Source: a bacterium | Lineage (GTDB): Bacteria; Lindowbacteria; 2-12-FULL-62-27 | Length of the DNA stretch: 31,182 nucleotides | Direction: 5' to 3' | Assembly: GCA_016202645.1 (NCBI GenBank) | Contig: JACQOF010000108.1 | Span: 1 to 31,182 of the forward strand | Shown here: in pieces, positions 19,881 to 28,362 of the stretch | Layout: each line of letters starts with the position of its first letter | How positions within the stretch are numbered: position 1 is the first letter of the stretch | Position numbers and translations under genes: made by a program | The notes under the pieces: generated by a model | Databases searched by the model: none | The model's input: only the letters and a program-made list of their open reading frames with translations | Told to the model about the DNA's origin: nothing

Positions 19881-22772
19881 TCAGTCGACCGAACTTCGCG
19901 CGACCCTGCTACGAGCGCCGTCGACAAACCACGACACGAACCTCATGAACCGATCGAGGTCGTCGTCTGTCATCCCCGCCAGACGTTTCTCGACAACGCG
20001 AGCGTGTCCCAAGTCCTTGTTGCTGAAGACTCCGAGGCCGCAAGCGTTCAGCCGATTGATGACCTCCTCCCACTCGGCGGCGGTCTCCGGCGCCCCATGT
20101 CTCTTCAGGTTTCGGAGAACTCGGATGTAGAGGTCCTTGGGATACAGAGTGAACAGGCCGATCTCACCGATGTTGAAGATCGCGCTTCCTTCTTTGGAGC
20201 GCGATCGGAACGGGTCGACGCCCGGATCGAACTCGCGCCCAAACAGGATCAGTCTATCGACGAGCTTCCGCGTGGCCCCACCCTGACCCTGCTTCGCCTC
20301 GACTGCGGCGAGGAACTGAGCCTCGGTCCAAGTCTTGTTCTTGTCAACCGATCCCGCCGAGCGTTCCGCCCTCCCGCCCCTTCTCGCCTCGATTCCGGCT
20401 CGAATCTGGTCCTCGATGCGGGCCAGCTCATCGGCCAGCGCGGGAAGCTTCTCAATCGTCGCGAGCTGAACACTTCCCGCGTGGACCAGGGGGACCTCCA
20501 GTGATTCGACTCCCAGGAATCTCACGATGAAGGCGCGGTGATCCGGCGCGATCCGGCCGTCCAGTTCGAGCACGAGTCGATCAGTAGAGACTTGGAGGCA
20601 GACGGATTTCCCCTTTGTGAGTTGAATTCTCAGGCCTCCTGCTTTGAACTTGAAACCGCTGCGGCTCCTGCTTGCGAGCCGAATCAGGATCGACTCCACG
20701 TCATCGTCCAGGTCGAATCCGCGAATCAGGTGGCTTGCGGGAAGTCGCAGCTCGTCGACGAACTGCGGCCGCTGAGGTTCAACTCTGTCCTTTGCCTTCG
20801 CCAACTCGCCGAGGTGCGAAAAGTCCTTCAAGGCATGGGCGGCGCAGGCGGCACGATCCAGGTCTTCGAGCCAGGCTCGAAAGCCGCCGTGGATTCGCTC
20901 CCGCCGATCCTTGCAGAAGCGATCAAATGTAGCGGAGACTTCGGCCTCATTGGGCTCTGGCGCACCGTCGCCCAAGAGGGCGAGCAACTCCTTGTACGCC
21001 TTGTCGCTCACCGAGGCAGCGGGGTCCTCCCAAAGGAAATGAGCCTTCCGGTTCGCTTCCGACTCGCCAGTGAGCGGGGCCATCACGTCGCCGAGACCGG
21101 TCTCGTAGCTGTTCAACTCCTTGGAGATGTAGGTCAGGTTGCCGATGTTGTTGAAGGGATGCGTGCCTCCGCGCTGCGCGTCATCGTCGTTCAGCACTTT
21201 GACCAGCCGCGAGAAGGGCACCATGTGCTGCTTCTCGGGCTTGGCGTTCGCGTCGATGCGCACCTCCGCATGCGCCGGCCGCCGGGACTCGGGCACGTTC
21301 GTGTAGGAGAAATCCCGCGCGTTGTTGCGCCGCACGAGCCAGTAGAGAAGCAGGACGTAGCGATCTTGAATCGAGGAGGCTGCCTCGATGCTTCGTGCCA
21401 GGTCCTTCGCAAGTCGCGCATCGGCGGCCTGGATCAGCGGCGGAATCACATCGAACGCATTTTTGTCCGGATCAGCAGCGTCATACACCGCTCGGGCAAG
21501 CGTCTTCGCGTCGATCTGCGCGAGAAACAAGCGCAGGCACAGCGAGGCCAGGATCGGGTGGAACTTCTGCTCCCGAAGAGTGGGGTAGGAAATGAGAAGT
21601 TGGAAGACAGGCGTCAGGTTCTGGGTGTCGGGCAGGAAGCGGAAGTCGTCGCAGCATAGGGGCGAGCGGAGCAACTCGCACACCAGCACGAGCACTTCCT
21701 TCGTCTCATCCCAAAGCGACCTTGCTTGGGCGTCGGTGAGATCGCGAAGCCGGCGGAGGAAGCTCTCCTTCTTCGCGATATCGAAGGAGAAGGAACTCTT
21801 GCCCAAGGAGTAGCCGAAGTGGTGGTGGCACACCTGGAGGAAGACTCGAATGAACAGCTTGAAGCCGAAGCTGCGCTCCTGCCCGCGCCTCAGAACGTCG
21901 TCTCGCTGGATTGCCACGGCGGCCGACTCGGGCCCTTCCCGCCTATGGACTGCGGCGAATACGTCGGCGAGCTCCGGCCAGGTGGAGGGCTGCAACGCGA
22001 CCAGCTTCGCGAATGCCCGCTCCTCTGTCTCGACCCGCTTCCCGCCCGAGTTAATGCGGTTGTAGAGCGCGACCACATCCGAGACATCGTTCGTCTCGAT
22101 GATCGAGACGAAGAATTTCTTCTGACGCACGGCGAGAATCCGTGCGCGAAGCGTCGCGTAGAGATCCGCGAAGTCCGAGTCGGCTGGGGAGAGGCCATCC
22201 CCGTGTACGATGCACTTGTGGTAGTCCCTGAGGGACTCCCAGGTCGCGTGTTCCTCGAAGAGCTGAATGGGCAGGATGTTAGTGCGGATCGGGGAACGCT
22301 TGTCCGCCCGCGTGGGATCGACGGCGAACAGGAACATGGAGTATTCCTTCCCGTGTGCCCGCAGGAGCTTGCTGAACCCCTCGATTCGGGTCAGGTTCAC
22401 GCACCAGACCTTCTTGCGCCCCTTGCTCTCCGGCTGATCGGGATCGCTCGCGTCCTCCGCGTTGTCCGACTCCCAGATCGCCTCGTCGTTGCCGATGCTG
22501 TAGAGGCTGCGGATGCGTTGCTGACCATCCACGACGAAGTAGGAGATGTCCTTCGACGCACCATCGACAAGCGGCGGCCCGTTCTCGGACTTCTGGTCGC
22601 ACTTCCAGAACACGAAGCTCCCACAGGGAGTCCCGTGAAAGAGGGACTCCAGAAGGGCGGCGATGGAGTCCGGTCCCCAGACCAGCCCCCGCTGAAAGTG
22701 CGGAATCCCCAGGCGCCCGGCGAGGCCTTGAACTTCTTCGACCGTGATTTCCCGATCTTCATTCCAAGTCAC
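19881..22772 (-). CDS. DUF262 plus HNH-like (DUF1524-type) protein, GmrSD-like probable defence nuclease
   Basis: A 963-residue protein. The DUF262 region has IPHFQRGLVWGPDSIAALLE (about 23-42) and the hallmark FVVDGQQRIRSLY (DGQQR at about 82-86), a ParB-like NTP-using module. Around residue 516 is KQHMVPFSRL followed by NNIGNLTYISKELN, matching the His-Me finger nuclease pattern of DUF1524 (H..P then N..GNL..). Both occur in type IV restriction enzymes such as GmrSD that cleave modified phage DNA. The last 330 residues form an extra region I do not recognise. GTG 22772 is chosen as the start because GGGGAGGTGA precedes it by 6 bases; the frame is open up to 22880 but has no ribosome site there. 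It lies beside an MITE-like element and small orphan genes, typical of an accessory patch. Confidence 0.8.
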   Translation of the reverse strand: MTWNEDREITVEEVQGLAGRLGIPHFQRGLVWGPDSIAALLESLFHGTPCGSFVFWKCDQKSENGPPLVDGASKDISYFVVDGQQRIRSLYSIGNDEAIWESDNAEDASDPDQPESKGRKKVWCVNLTRIEGFSKLLRAHGKEYSMFLFAVDPTRADKRSPIRTNILPIQLFEEHATWESLRDYHKCIVHGDGLSPADSDFADLYATLRARILAVRQKKFFVSIIETNDVSDVVALYNRINSGGKRVETEERAFAKLVALQPSTWPELADVFAAVHRREGPESAAVAIQRDDVLRRGQERSFGFKLFIRVFLQVCHHHFGYSLGKSSFSFDIAKKESFLRRLRDLTDAQARSLWDETKEVLVLVCELLRSPLCCDDFRFLPDTQNLTPVFQLLISYPTLREQKFHPILASLCLRLFLAQIDAKTLARAVYDAADPDKNAFDVIPPLIQAADARLAKDLARSIEAASSIQDRYVLLLYWLVRRNNARDFSYTNVPESRRPAHAEVRIDANAKPEKQHMVPFSRLVKVLNDDDAQRGGTHPFNNIGNLTYISKELNSYETGLGDVMAPLTGESEANRKAHFLWEDPAASVSDKAYKELLALLGDGAPEPNEAEVSATFDRFCKDRRERIHGGFRAWLEDLDRAACAAHALKDFSHLGELAKAKDRVEPQRPQFVDELRLPASHLIRGFDLDDDVESILIRLASRSRSGFKFKAGGLRIQLTKGKSVCLQVSTDRLVLELDGRIAPDHRAFIVRFLGVESLEVPLVHAGSVQLATIEKLPALADELARIEDQIRAGIEARRGGRAERSAGSVDKNKTWTEAQFLAAVEAKQGQGGATRKLVDRLILFGREFDPGVDPFRSRSKEGSAIFNIGEIGLFTLYPKDLYIRVLRNLKRHGAPETAAEWEEVINRLNACGLGVFSNKDLGHARVVEKRLAGMTDDDLDRFMRFVSWFVDGARSRVARSSVD

Positions 22773-22897
22773 CAGCTTCACCTCCCCTCGTTTCGCCAAA
22801 CGGTGCGCCCGCGGAGCGATGTAACGGAAGGACAGCGGCGATCCTATCACCACTGCACGATGCCCTCTACGGAAAGGCACGCTTCCAATGTATCCCT

Positions 22898-23049
22898 CCA
22901 GTTAGCAGGCTGATGAAAAAGTCAAATTGGCCGCAGAGGTCACGGAGAAGTAAAAAAATATCGTCGTAAATCAGGAACTTACAAAAACAGAATTTATCTT
23001 CTCCGTGACCTCTGCGGCTAAGGAGGGGGTTTTTCAGCACCCAGTTAGC
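22898..23049. mobile_element. MITE-like element with 9-bp direct repeats and 21-bp perfect inner arms
   Basis: CCAGTTAGC occurs at 22898-22906 and at 23041-23049, flanking 134 bases like a target duplication. The ends are imperfect inverted repeats (GCTGATGAAAAA at the left, TTTTTCAGC at the right). Inside, perfect 21-base arms at 22930-22950 and 22998-23018 (each containing CCGCAGAGGTCACGGAGAA or its complement) surround an AT-rich 47-base loop. There is no coding capacity. It takes up most of the 373-base gene-free stretch 22773-23145; the rest of that gap shows only a small inverted repeat, CTTGGC-GGC-GCCAAG at 23072-23086. Confidence 0.7.
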
Positions 23050-23145
23050 CAATCGAAATCGTTGCATCACTCTTGGCGGCGCCAAGAAGTCATTTCGTTT
23101 CCGCGGCCGCACAAGGCCATGGGCGTCACATGTGAACCCTGCCGC

Positions 23146-24963
23146 CTATTCCAGATCCTCCAAGAGCCTCTGAATTTTCTCGATGTTGGAGCTGTCGGAA
23201 CACCTCTCGTAAAATTCATACGCCCTTTCGTAGTAATTTCTGGCCATGGAAATATTGCCGATTTTACTGAACGCGTTTCCGAGTGATTCATATGTAAACG
23301 CGATGTTGGCTTCTTCGTCAGAAGTGAGTTGTTCCAGGACCGTGAGCGTCTTCGTGTAGAAATCGATGGCCTGCTCAGTATCGCCCTTGTCAGCGTGCAT
23401 GATTCCAATGTGACAATATCCTGTGGCGATATTGATATGATTGTCCCCGTAAAATTTCTGTTGGATGCCCACAGCTTTTTTCATCAAGTCGATCCCCCTC
23501 TCCGGGTTTCCCTGCCTGCTGTATATCCACGCCATGCATCGATAGAGGTGGGCGACATATGGGTGTTGTTCGCCATGGATCTTCAACATTATGTCAAGGG
23601 CTTCGCCGTAAAGCATCGCGGCCCGCGCGTCGTCTCCCATCACAGAATGGATCTGACCTAAATTTCGGCACGAGCGAGCTATTGCTGGGTGTTGATGGCC
23701 GAAAAGCCTTGTCCTTATAGAAAGTGCTTTGTTGTAGTAATCGACCGCGCGGGGGTATTCACGCCGGCCTTCATAAGCCACCCCCATATTGTTGTAGATC
23801 GTTGCTGTATCGGGATGGTCCTCGCCCATGGATATGATGTGGATGCCGATCGCCTCCTCATAGTAGGTAAGAGCCTTGGAATAATCCTCCCTGTTGGAAT
23901 AAACCAAACCGACATTGTTGAGAGCCACGGCCACATCCGGATGGATATTTCCGAATATTTCCCGGAAAATCTCGAGCGATTTCTCGTGGCATTCCAGTGC
24001 CCGCGCGATGTCGTGTTTCTCTGTGGAGAGCATTCCCATGTGGCTGTAAATTTGGGCTGTGAGATAATGCCGCGGATTGTCGGTCTTTATCTGAACAGCC
24101 ATCGCCTCACTGATGATATCCTCCGCCTCGGAATATTCACCCTTCTCGTAGAGAATACCCGCAACAGAACACAACGACCTAACCGTGTCCATGTGCCTGC
24201 CGCCAAGAATTTTCATTCGGATATCGCGAGCCTTGACGCAAAAATCCAACGCCGGCCCGTACTCCGCCTTGGCGCGGTGAATCTCGCCGATACTGTCATA
24301 CGTGTCGGCGCACGCAGGATGCTCCATTCCATAAACGTGGATTCGGATGGAAAGCGCATCGTTGAGATAATCTGTCGCCTTCTGATAGTCGGCCTTCACA
24401 CGGTGGACGTCACCGAGGTTATTAAGCGCCGCCGCTGATTCGGCGGATCGCTCACCGAACTGTTGTTCTGCGATTTTGCGTGCATGACCGTGATACTCGA
24501 TTGCCTTGTCATAATTGGCTGTGTACATCAGTAATGTGCCGATGGTGCAGTAGCTTCGGTACGTTTCGAGACGATCGTCGGTGCCCTCGCCTATCCCCGT
24601 GTGTAACGATTTCATCAAATATCTGAGCGCCTCGGCATATCGACCTAAATACAAGTATGTCACGCCGGAGTTGTTGTACAACCTTGAAAGTTCTGATTTA
24701 TGCCGCTCATACGGTTCATTCGTTATAATATCCAGCGCCTTATCGAAGGACTTCACGGCATTTTTGTAATCGCCCGTGCGCGCGTAATTAAGACCCAGAT
24801 TGTTTAATGTTGCCGCAACATCGGCATGTTCGGGACCGAGTTCCTTCAATTGGATGTCGAATGCCTTGCGGTAGAAATCAAATGCGCGCGGGTAATCGCC
24901 CCGCTCTGCATGTCCAATCCCAATGACGTTATAGGCTCGAGCTGTCATGGATCTTTCCATCAT
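23146..24963 (-). CDS. Kinesin-light-chain-type TPR repeat protein
   Basis: About 605 residues made almost wholly of tandem 42-residue TPR units (about 13). Typical units read HPDTATIYNNMGVAYEGRRE and EYPRAVDYYNKALSIRTRLF, the kinesin-light-chain variant with an Asn-rich helix A. Such proteins are scaffolds for protein-protein contact; there is no catalytic domain, signal peptide or membrane span. The frame is open up to 25158, but that part is antisense to the start of the ABC gene, so the start is placed at ATG 24963 or 24960; ATG 24948 with GGAAAG upstream is another option. The base composition is visibly more AT-rich than the core genes around it, suggesting acquisition. The partner is unknown. 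Confidence 0.8.
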   Translation of the reverse strand: MMERSMTARAYNVIGIGHAERGDYPRAFDFYRKAFDIQLKELGPEHADVAATLNNLGLNYARTGDYKNAVKSFDKALDIITNEPYERHKSELSRLYNNSGVTYLYLGRYAEALRYLMKSLHTGIGEGTDDRLETYRSYCTIGTLLMYTANYDKAIEYHGHARKIAEQQFGERSAESAAALNNLGDVHRVKADYQKATDYLNDALSIRIHVYGMEHPACADTYDSIGEIHRAKAEYGPALDFCVKARDIRMKILGGRHMDTVRSLCSVAGILYEKGEYSEAEDIISEAMAVQIKTDNPRHYLTAQIYSHMGMLSTEKHDIARALECHEKSLEIFREIFGNIHPDVAVALNNVGLVYSNREDYSKALTYYEEAIGIHIISMGEDHPDTATIYNNMGVAYEGRREYPRAVDYYNKALSIRTRLFGHQHPAIARSCRNLGQIHSVMGDDARAAMLYGEALDIMLKIHGEQHPYVAHLYRCMAWIYSRQGNPERGIDLMKKAVGIQQKFYGDNHINIATGYCHIGIMHADKGDTEQAIDFYTKTLTVLEQLTSDEEANIAFTYESLGNAFSKIGNISMARNYYERAYEFYERCSDSSNIEKIQRLLEDLE

Positions 24964-25123
24964 GGTTCGGAAATACTTCCATAAAAATCCATTTTTGGGA
25001 AGTCCACGGCTTGAGACACTCCCTATGCGGAAGTTCCGTGTCGTCCTCGGCCCTTCGCCCGTCCACTTTCCAGATGATACGGCGTTGCGTGTCCGCGGCA
25101 GCAAAGTTACGGTCGGCGTCGCG

Positions 25124-26032
25124 ATGGAACCGTATTTGGCGGTGGACGGTCTTTCCAAATCCTATGACGGCGTTCCGGCGGTGCGCGGTCTGTCGTTCAC
25201 GATCTCGCCGGCCGAGACGTACGGACTTCTGGGGCCGAACGGCGCCGGGAAGTCGACGACGATCAGTTGTCTTTATGGGCTCGTTCGGCCCGACGCCGGG
25301 CGCGCGCTGATCGGAGGGCTGGACGTTCGGACAGAGCTTCGCCGGATCAAGGCCCTTGCGGGGATTGTCCCGCAGGATGATTGTCTCGACCCGGACCTCA
25401 GCGTCGAGGAGAATCTGTGGGTGTACGGGCATTATTTCGGCATCGAGTCGGGCGAGGTCCGGCGCCGCGCGGACGAGCTTCTGCGGTTCGTGGAACTTGC
25501 GGACCACCGGAAAAAGAAAGTCCCGGAACTTTCGGGCGGCATGCGCCGGCGCCTGCTCATCGGCCGCGCCCTCATCAATCAACCGAAACTCCTGATCCTC
25601 GACGAGCCGACCACCGGCCTTGACCCGCAGGCGCGGCATCTGGTCTGGAGCCGTCTCCGCGAACTGAAACGGCGCGGGGTGACGATGCTTCTGACCACGC
25701 ACTACATGGATGAGGCCCAGATGCTCTGCGACCGCCTGGCGATCATGGACCACGGCCGGATGTCGGTTGAGTCGACTCCGCGGGAACTGATCGACCGCCA
25801 CGTCGGCGCGAGCGTCGTGGAGCTTCACGCGCCGCCGCCGGGCGCCGCGCGGCCGTTTTCGGAAGCGGGCATCGAGACCCACGAGTTCGAGGACATTGTC
25901 TATCTTTTTCCAAGAGACCAAACGCCGGACGTTCTCCGGAAACTGTCTGAAACGGGCGTTGCGTTCGCCAGCCGCCCGGCCAACCTGGAGGATGTCTTTC
26001 TGAAAATCGTCGGGAGGGGCCTTCGTGATTGA
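25124..26032 (+). CDS. NodI-type ABC exporter ATPase
   Basis: A 302-residue ABC ATPase. Seen: Walker A GPNGAGKST (37-45), Q-loop VPQDD, signature LSGGM (136-140), Walker B LLILDEPTTGLD (156-167) and H-loop TTHYMDE (His193). The C-terminal extension (ESTPRELIDRHVGASVVELH ... SRPANLEDVFLKIVGRGLRD) matches the NodI/DrrA group of drug, sugar or polyketide exporters. ATG 25124 is the start because it opens directly at the family's N terminus (PYLAVDGLSKSYDG); upstream in-frame starts lie in unrelated sequence. It overlaps the permease gene by 8 bases, so the two form one transporter. The cargo cannot be deduced. Confidence 0.93.
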   Translation: MEPYLAVDGLSKSYDGVPAVRGLSFTISPAETYGLLGPNGAGKSTTISCLYGLVRPDAGRALIGGLDVRTELRRIKALAGIVPQDDCLDPDLSVEENLWVYGHYFGIESGEVRRRADELLRFVELADHRKKKVPELSGGMRRRLLIGRALINQPKLLILDEPTTGLDPQARHLVWSRLRELKRRGVTMLLTTHYMDEAQMLCDRLAIMDHGRMSVESTPRELIDRHVGASVVELHAPPPGAARPFSEAGIETHEFEDIVYLFPRDQTPDVLRKLSETGVAFASRPANLEDVFLKIVGRGLRD

Positions 26033-26786
26033 CGCGCGGTACGTGGCGCGGGTCTGGCGGAGAAACGCCGTCGTGTGGACGAAATACTGGCTCGGGTCGT
26101 TCGTCGGCACGGTCGGCGAACCCCTGCTCTATTTGTTTTTGCTCGGGTACGGAATGGAACGCCTTATCAAGGAAGTCGAGGGGATGTCCTACAGCCGCTT
26201 CATCGCGCCGGGGCTGATCCTGACGGCAAGCATGTACGACGCGACGTTCGAGTGCACCTATGCGAGTTTCACGCGGATGACGAAACAAAACACCTACCGC
26301 TCGATCATCTCAACGCCGGTGAATCTGTCGGAAGTCGTCGCCGGCGACATCCTCTGGGCCACGACCCGCGGCGTGATCTCGGCGGTGCTCGTCAGCGCGC
26401 TGCTGGCCCTCCTCGGCCTCCTGGATTCCCCGACGCTCATCTTCATGCCGCTTCTGGCTCTCCTCTGCGGCGCCCTCTTCGGATCCCTGGCGATGGTGGC
26501 GACGGGCCTGGCGCGGGATTATGATTTCTTCACCTACTTTTTCACGCTGGTGGTCAGCCCCATGTTTCTTTTTTCCGGCATTTTCTTTCCCCTCGAAGGC
26601 ATGTCCGGCTGGGCCGTGGCGCTCGCCGAAAGCCTCCCCATGACCTGGATGGTCCGGATGTCCAGAGTCCTCGCCTACGGCCGGATGGACCCGGCGTTTT
26701 TTGGGGATATCGTGAAATCCATTCTCTCAATCCTGGTTCTGTTTATCCTGTCGGTCCGCCTGATCGAGAGGCGGCTGATCCGGTAG
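26025..26786 (+). CDS. NodJ-type ABC-2 permease
   Basis: A 253-residue inner-membrane permease with six likely spans. The start GTG 26025 overlaps the ATPase stop. Seen: VGEPLLYLFLLGYGM at the first span, the cytoplasmic ASFTRMTKQNTYRSIISTPV loop characteristic of NodJ/ABC-2 proteins, and SPMFLFSGIFFPLEGM near the fourth and fifth spans. It forms the channel for the ATPase encoded just upstream. Its 3' end overlaps by 44 bases the end of a convergent gene (epimerase, minus strand) that has a different base composition, marking an apparent recombination boundary. Confidence 0.92.
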   Translation: MIDARYVARVWRRNAVVWTKYWLGSFVGTVGEPLLYLFLLGYGMERLIKEVEGMSYSRFIAPGLILTASMYDATFECTYASFTRMTKQNTYRSIISTPVNLSEVVAGDILWATTRGVISAVLVSALLALLGLLDSPTLIFMPLLALLCGALFGSLAMVATGLARDYDFFTYFFTLVVSPMFLFSGIFFPLEGMSGWAVALAESLPMTWMVRMSRVLAYGRMDPAFFGDIVKSILSILVLFILSVRLIERRLIR

Positions 26787-27294
26787 CTCCATCACGGTTT
26801 GATAGAACAGGATTTTCTACCGGCCAGGGAATATTAAATCTCGGATCATTCCATCTGACGGACCACTGATTTTCAGATCCCGTATAATATTCGGACTGAT
26901 TATAGTGAAAAATCGCCCCTTCATCGCTTAAAACAAGATGGCCATTGAGATGCATCGGCGGAATCAGGATCTGCAGGCTGTTCTCGGCTGTTACGACGAA
27001 GGTTTCGGACTTTCCAAAGTCCTTTGAATCCTGGTTATAGTTGACCACCGCCAGAAAGAATGCTCCATAGGGACAGCAGACCATTTTATAAGTTTTAGTA
27101 TCTCCATGCAGACCTCTCAGAACATTTTTCCTGGAAAAAGAGAAGTCCTGCTCGACAAAATCTATCTTGATCCCCTTTTCAAAGTATTCCCGTTTTTGAT
27201 AGATTTCGCCGTAAATGCCTCTGGAGTCTTTGGCCGGCATTTTTTTTTGGATTCTCAATACTCCGGGCAGGGTGGTTTCGTGGACGGTGATCAA
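26743..27294 (-). CDS. dTDP-4-dehydrorhamnose 3,5-epimerase-like cupin
   Basis: A 183-residue RfbC-type cupin that should epimerise a nucleotide-bound 4-keto sugar. Seen: VLRGLHGD (58-65; the His is the catalytic base in RfbC), YKMVCCPYGAFFLAVVNY, ILIPPMHLNGHLVLSDEG and SVRWNDPRFNIPWPVENPVL. The RGLHGD variant is typical of a polysaccharide-cluster subgroup rather than true RfbC, so the exact substrate is uncertain. The start is TTG 27294, preceded by AGAGGA. The last 14 or so residues (ATGSAASRSGGPTG) read antisense into the ABC permease gene and do not look like family sequence, so the natural 3' end was probably lost. Two E1-like genes lie just upstream on the same strand. Confidence 0.85.
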   Translation of the reverse strand: MITVHETTLPGVLRIQKKMPAKDSRGIYGEIYQKREYFEKGIKIDFVEQDFSFSRKNVLRGLHGDTKTYKMVCCPYGAFFLAVVNYNQDSKDFGKSETFVVTAENSLQILIPPMHLNGHLVLSDEGAIFHYNQSEYYTGSENQWSVRWNDPRFNIPWPVENPVLSNRDGATGSAASRSGGPTG

Positions 27295-27303
27295 TGTTTC
27301 CTC

Positions 27304-28362
27304 TTAGAACGGCCCCCTGAATTTATTTTCATAACTATAGAAATCGTCCCCTGAAATGTCTGTGGCGGATAATCCCAGTTTTTTTTCGACCGCCCTTATG
27401 ATATCCACGGCGCCGGGGTAAAACTCATCCTCCAGCGCGCGCGTCGTGGGACAGGGAGTGGGCGCAAAGCCTATTCTGGTTACCGGGGATTTCAGTCTGC
27501 CAAAACATTCTTCCGATACCATCGCGGCAACCTCGGAACTGAACCCACAATTGATCCAGTCATAATCGGCGACGACGCAATGCCCCGTCTTCAGGACGGA
27601 TTTGATGATCACGTCTTTATCCAGGGGAGCAACCGTTCTCACATCCACGATCTCTATACTGACATTCCTTCGGCTTAAAATCTCCTGCGCTTTTAAGGCT
27701 TCGACGTTCATCCAGGAAGTTGCCACCACCGTAATATCGGCGCCCTCCTTGGCAATCTTTCCACTGCCCAGGGGGACTTCATAGCTTTCTTCGGGTACAA
27801 TTCCTTTTTGAAAATATAACCACCGATGTTCTATAAAGATCACCGGATTATTATCCCTGATGGAAGCGATCAGCAATCCTTTTACGTCGTAAGGCGTGGT
27901 CGGCATGACGACCTTGAGGCCCGGGATGTGGGCAAAAATGGACTGGAGCGTCTTGGAATGCTGATACCCCTGTCCCCAGCCCCGCCCAATCGCGGCGCGA
28001 ATAACCAGGGGAACAGCCGTTTTACCGTTTGACCCATACCGATGGGTTGCCACCATATTAATCAACTGGTTCATGGCAAGAAGTAAAAAATCAACCCGGA
28101 TATGGACATTGATGGGCCTCAACCCGTTGGTGGCCGCGCCCAGTCCAAACCCCATCATGGCCTCTTCTGAAAGAGGCGTGCTGAAGCATCTTGTCCCGCC
28201 AAACTTCTTCGCCAAGCCCAGCGTGGTTCCATATATCCCCTTATGGTCCGCGACATCAAGGCCATAGACAAATACGCTTTCATCCCGCGCCATTTCCTGG
28301 TTCAAAGCTTCGGCGATCGCTTCCTGAAATGTAATTGTTCTGGATTCTTTTGATTCGCTCAA
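27304..28362 (-). CDS. 2-oxoacid dehydrogenase E1 beta-like (transketolase C-terminal type) subunit
   Basis: A 352-residue partner of the following E1-alpha gene. The N-terminal half has STPLSEEAMMGFGLGAATNG with the conserved PLSE (63-66) that contributes a catalytic Glu to the thiamine diphosphate site, and VIRAAIGRGWGQGYQHS. The C-terminal transketolase-type domain has ADITVVATSWMNVEALKAQE and IEIVDVRTVAPLDKDVI. Together with E1-alpha it would decarboxylate a 2-oxo acid. No E2 or E3 gene is seen. Start TTG 28362 overlaps the E1-alpha stop (TTGA), with AAAGGGG upstream. In surface-polysaccharide loci such pairs can act on sugar or acyl precursors; that is a possible role here given the epimerase 9 bases downstream. 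Confidence 0.9.
   Translation of the reverse strand: MSESKESRTITFQEAIAEALNQEMARDESVFVYGLDVADHKGIYGTTLGLAKKFGGTRCFSTPLSEEAMMGFGLGAATNGLRPINVHIRVDFLLLAMNQLINMVATHRYGSNGKTAVPLVIRAAIGRGWGQGYQHSKTLQSIFAHIPGLKVVMPTTPYDVKGLLIASIRDNNPVIFIEHRWLYFQKGIVPEESYEVPLGSGKIAKEGADITVVATSWMNVEALKAQEILSRRNVSIEIVDVRTVAPLDKDVIIKSVLKTGHCVVADYDWINCGFSSEVAAMVSEECFGRLKSPVTRIGFAPTPCPTTRALEDEFYPGAVDIIRAVEKKLGLSATDISGDDFYSYENKFRGPF

Noticed and set aside
21726-22913. 395-codon open frame on the + strand
   Set aside because: Antisense to the DUF262 motif region (DGQQR), which is clearly the coding strand.
22907-23040. CRISPR array or tRNA in the gene-free stretch
   Set aside because: Only one inverted pair with direct-repeat flanks is seen; there are no regularly spaced repeats, cloverleaf or rRNA-like sequence anywhere in the window.
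24947-25123. N-terminal extension of the ABC ATPase
   Set aside because: The sequence before 25124 does not resemble ABC proteins and would overlap the TPR gene's start.
24964-25158. N-terminal extension of the TPR gene
   Set aside because: These codons are antisense to the start of the ABC ATPase gene and show no TPR pattern.
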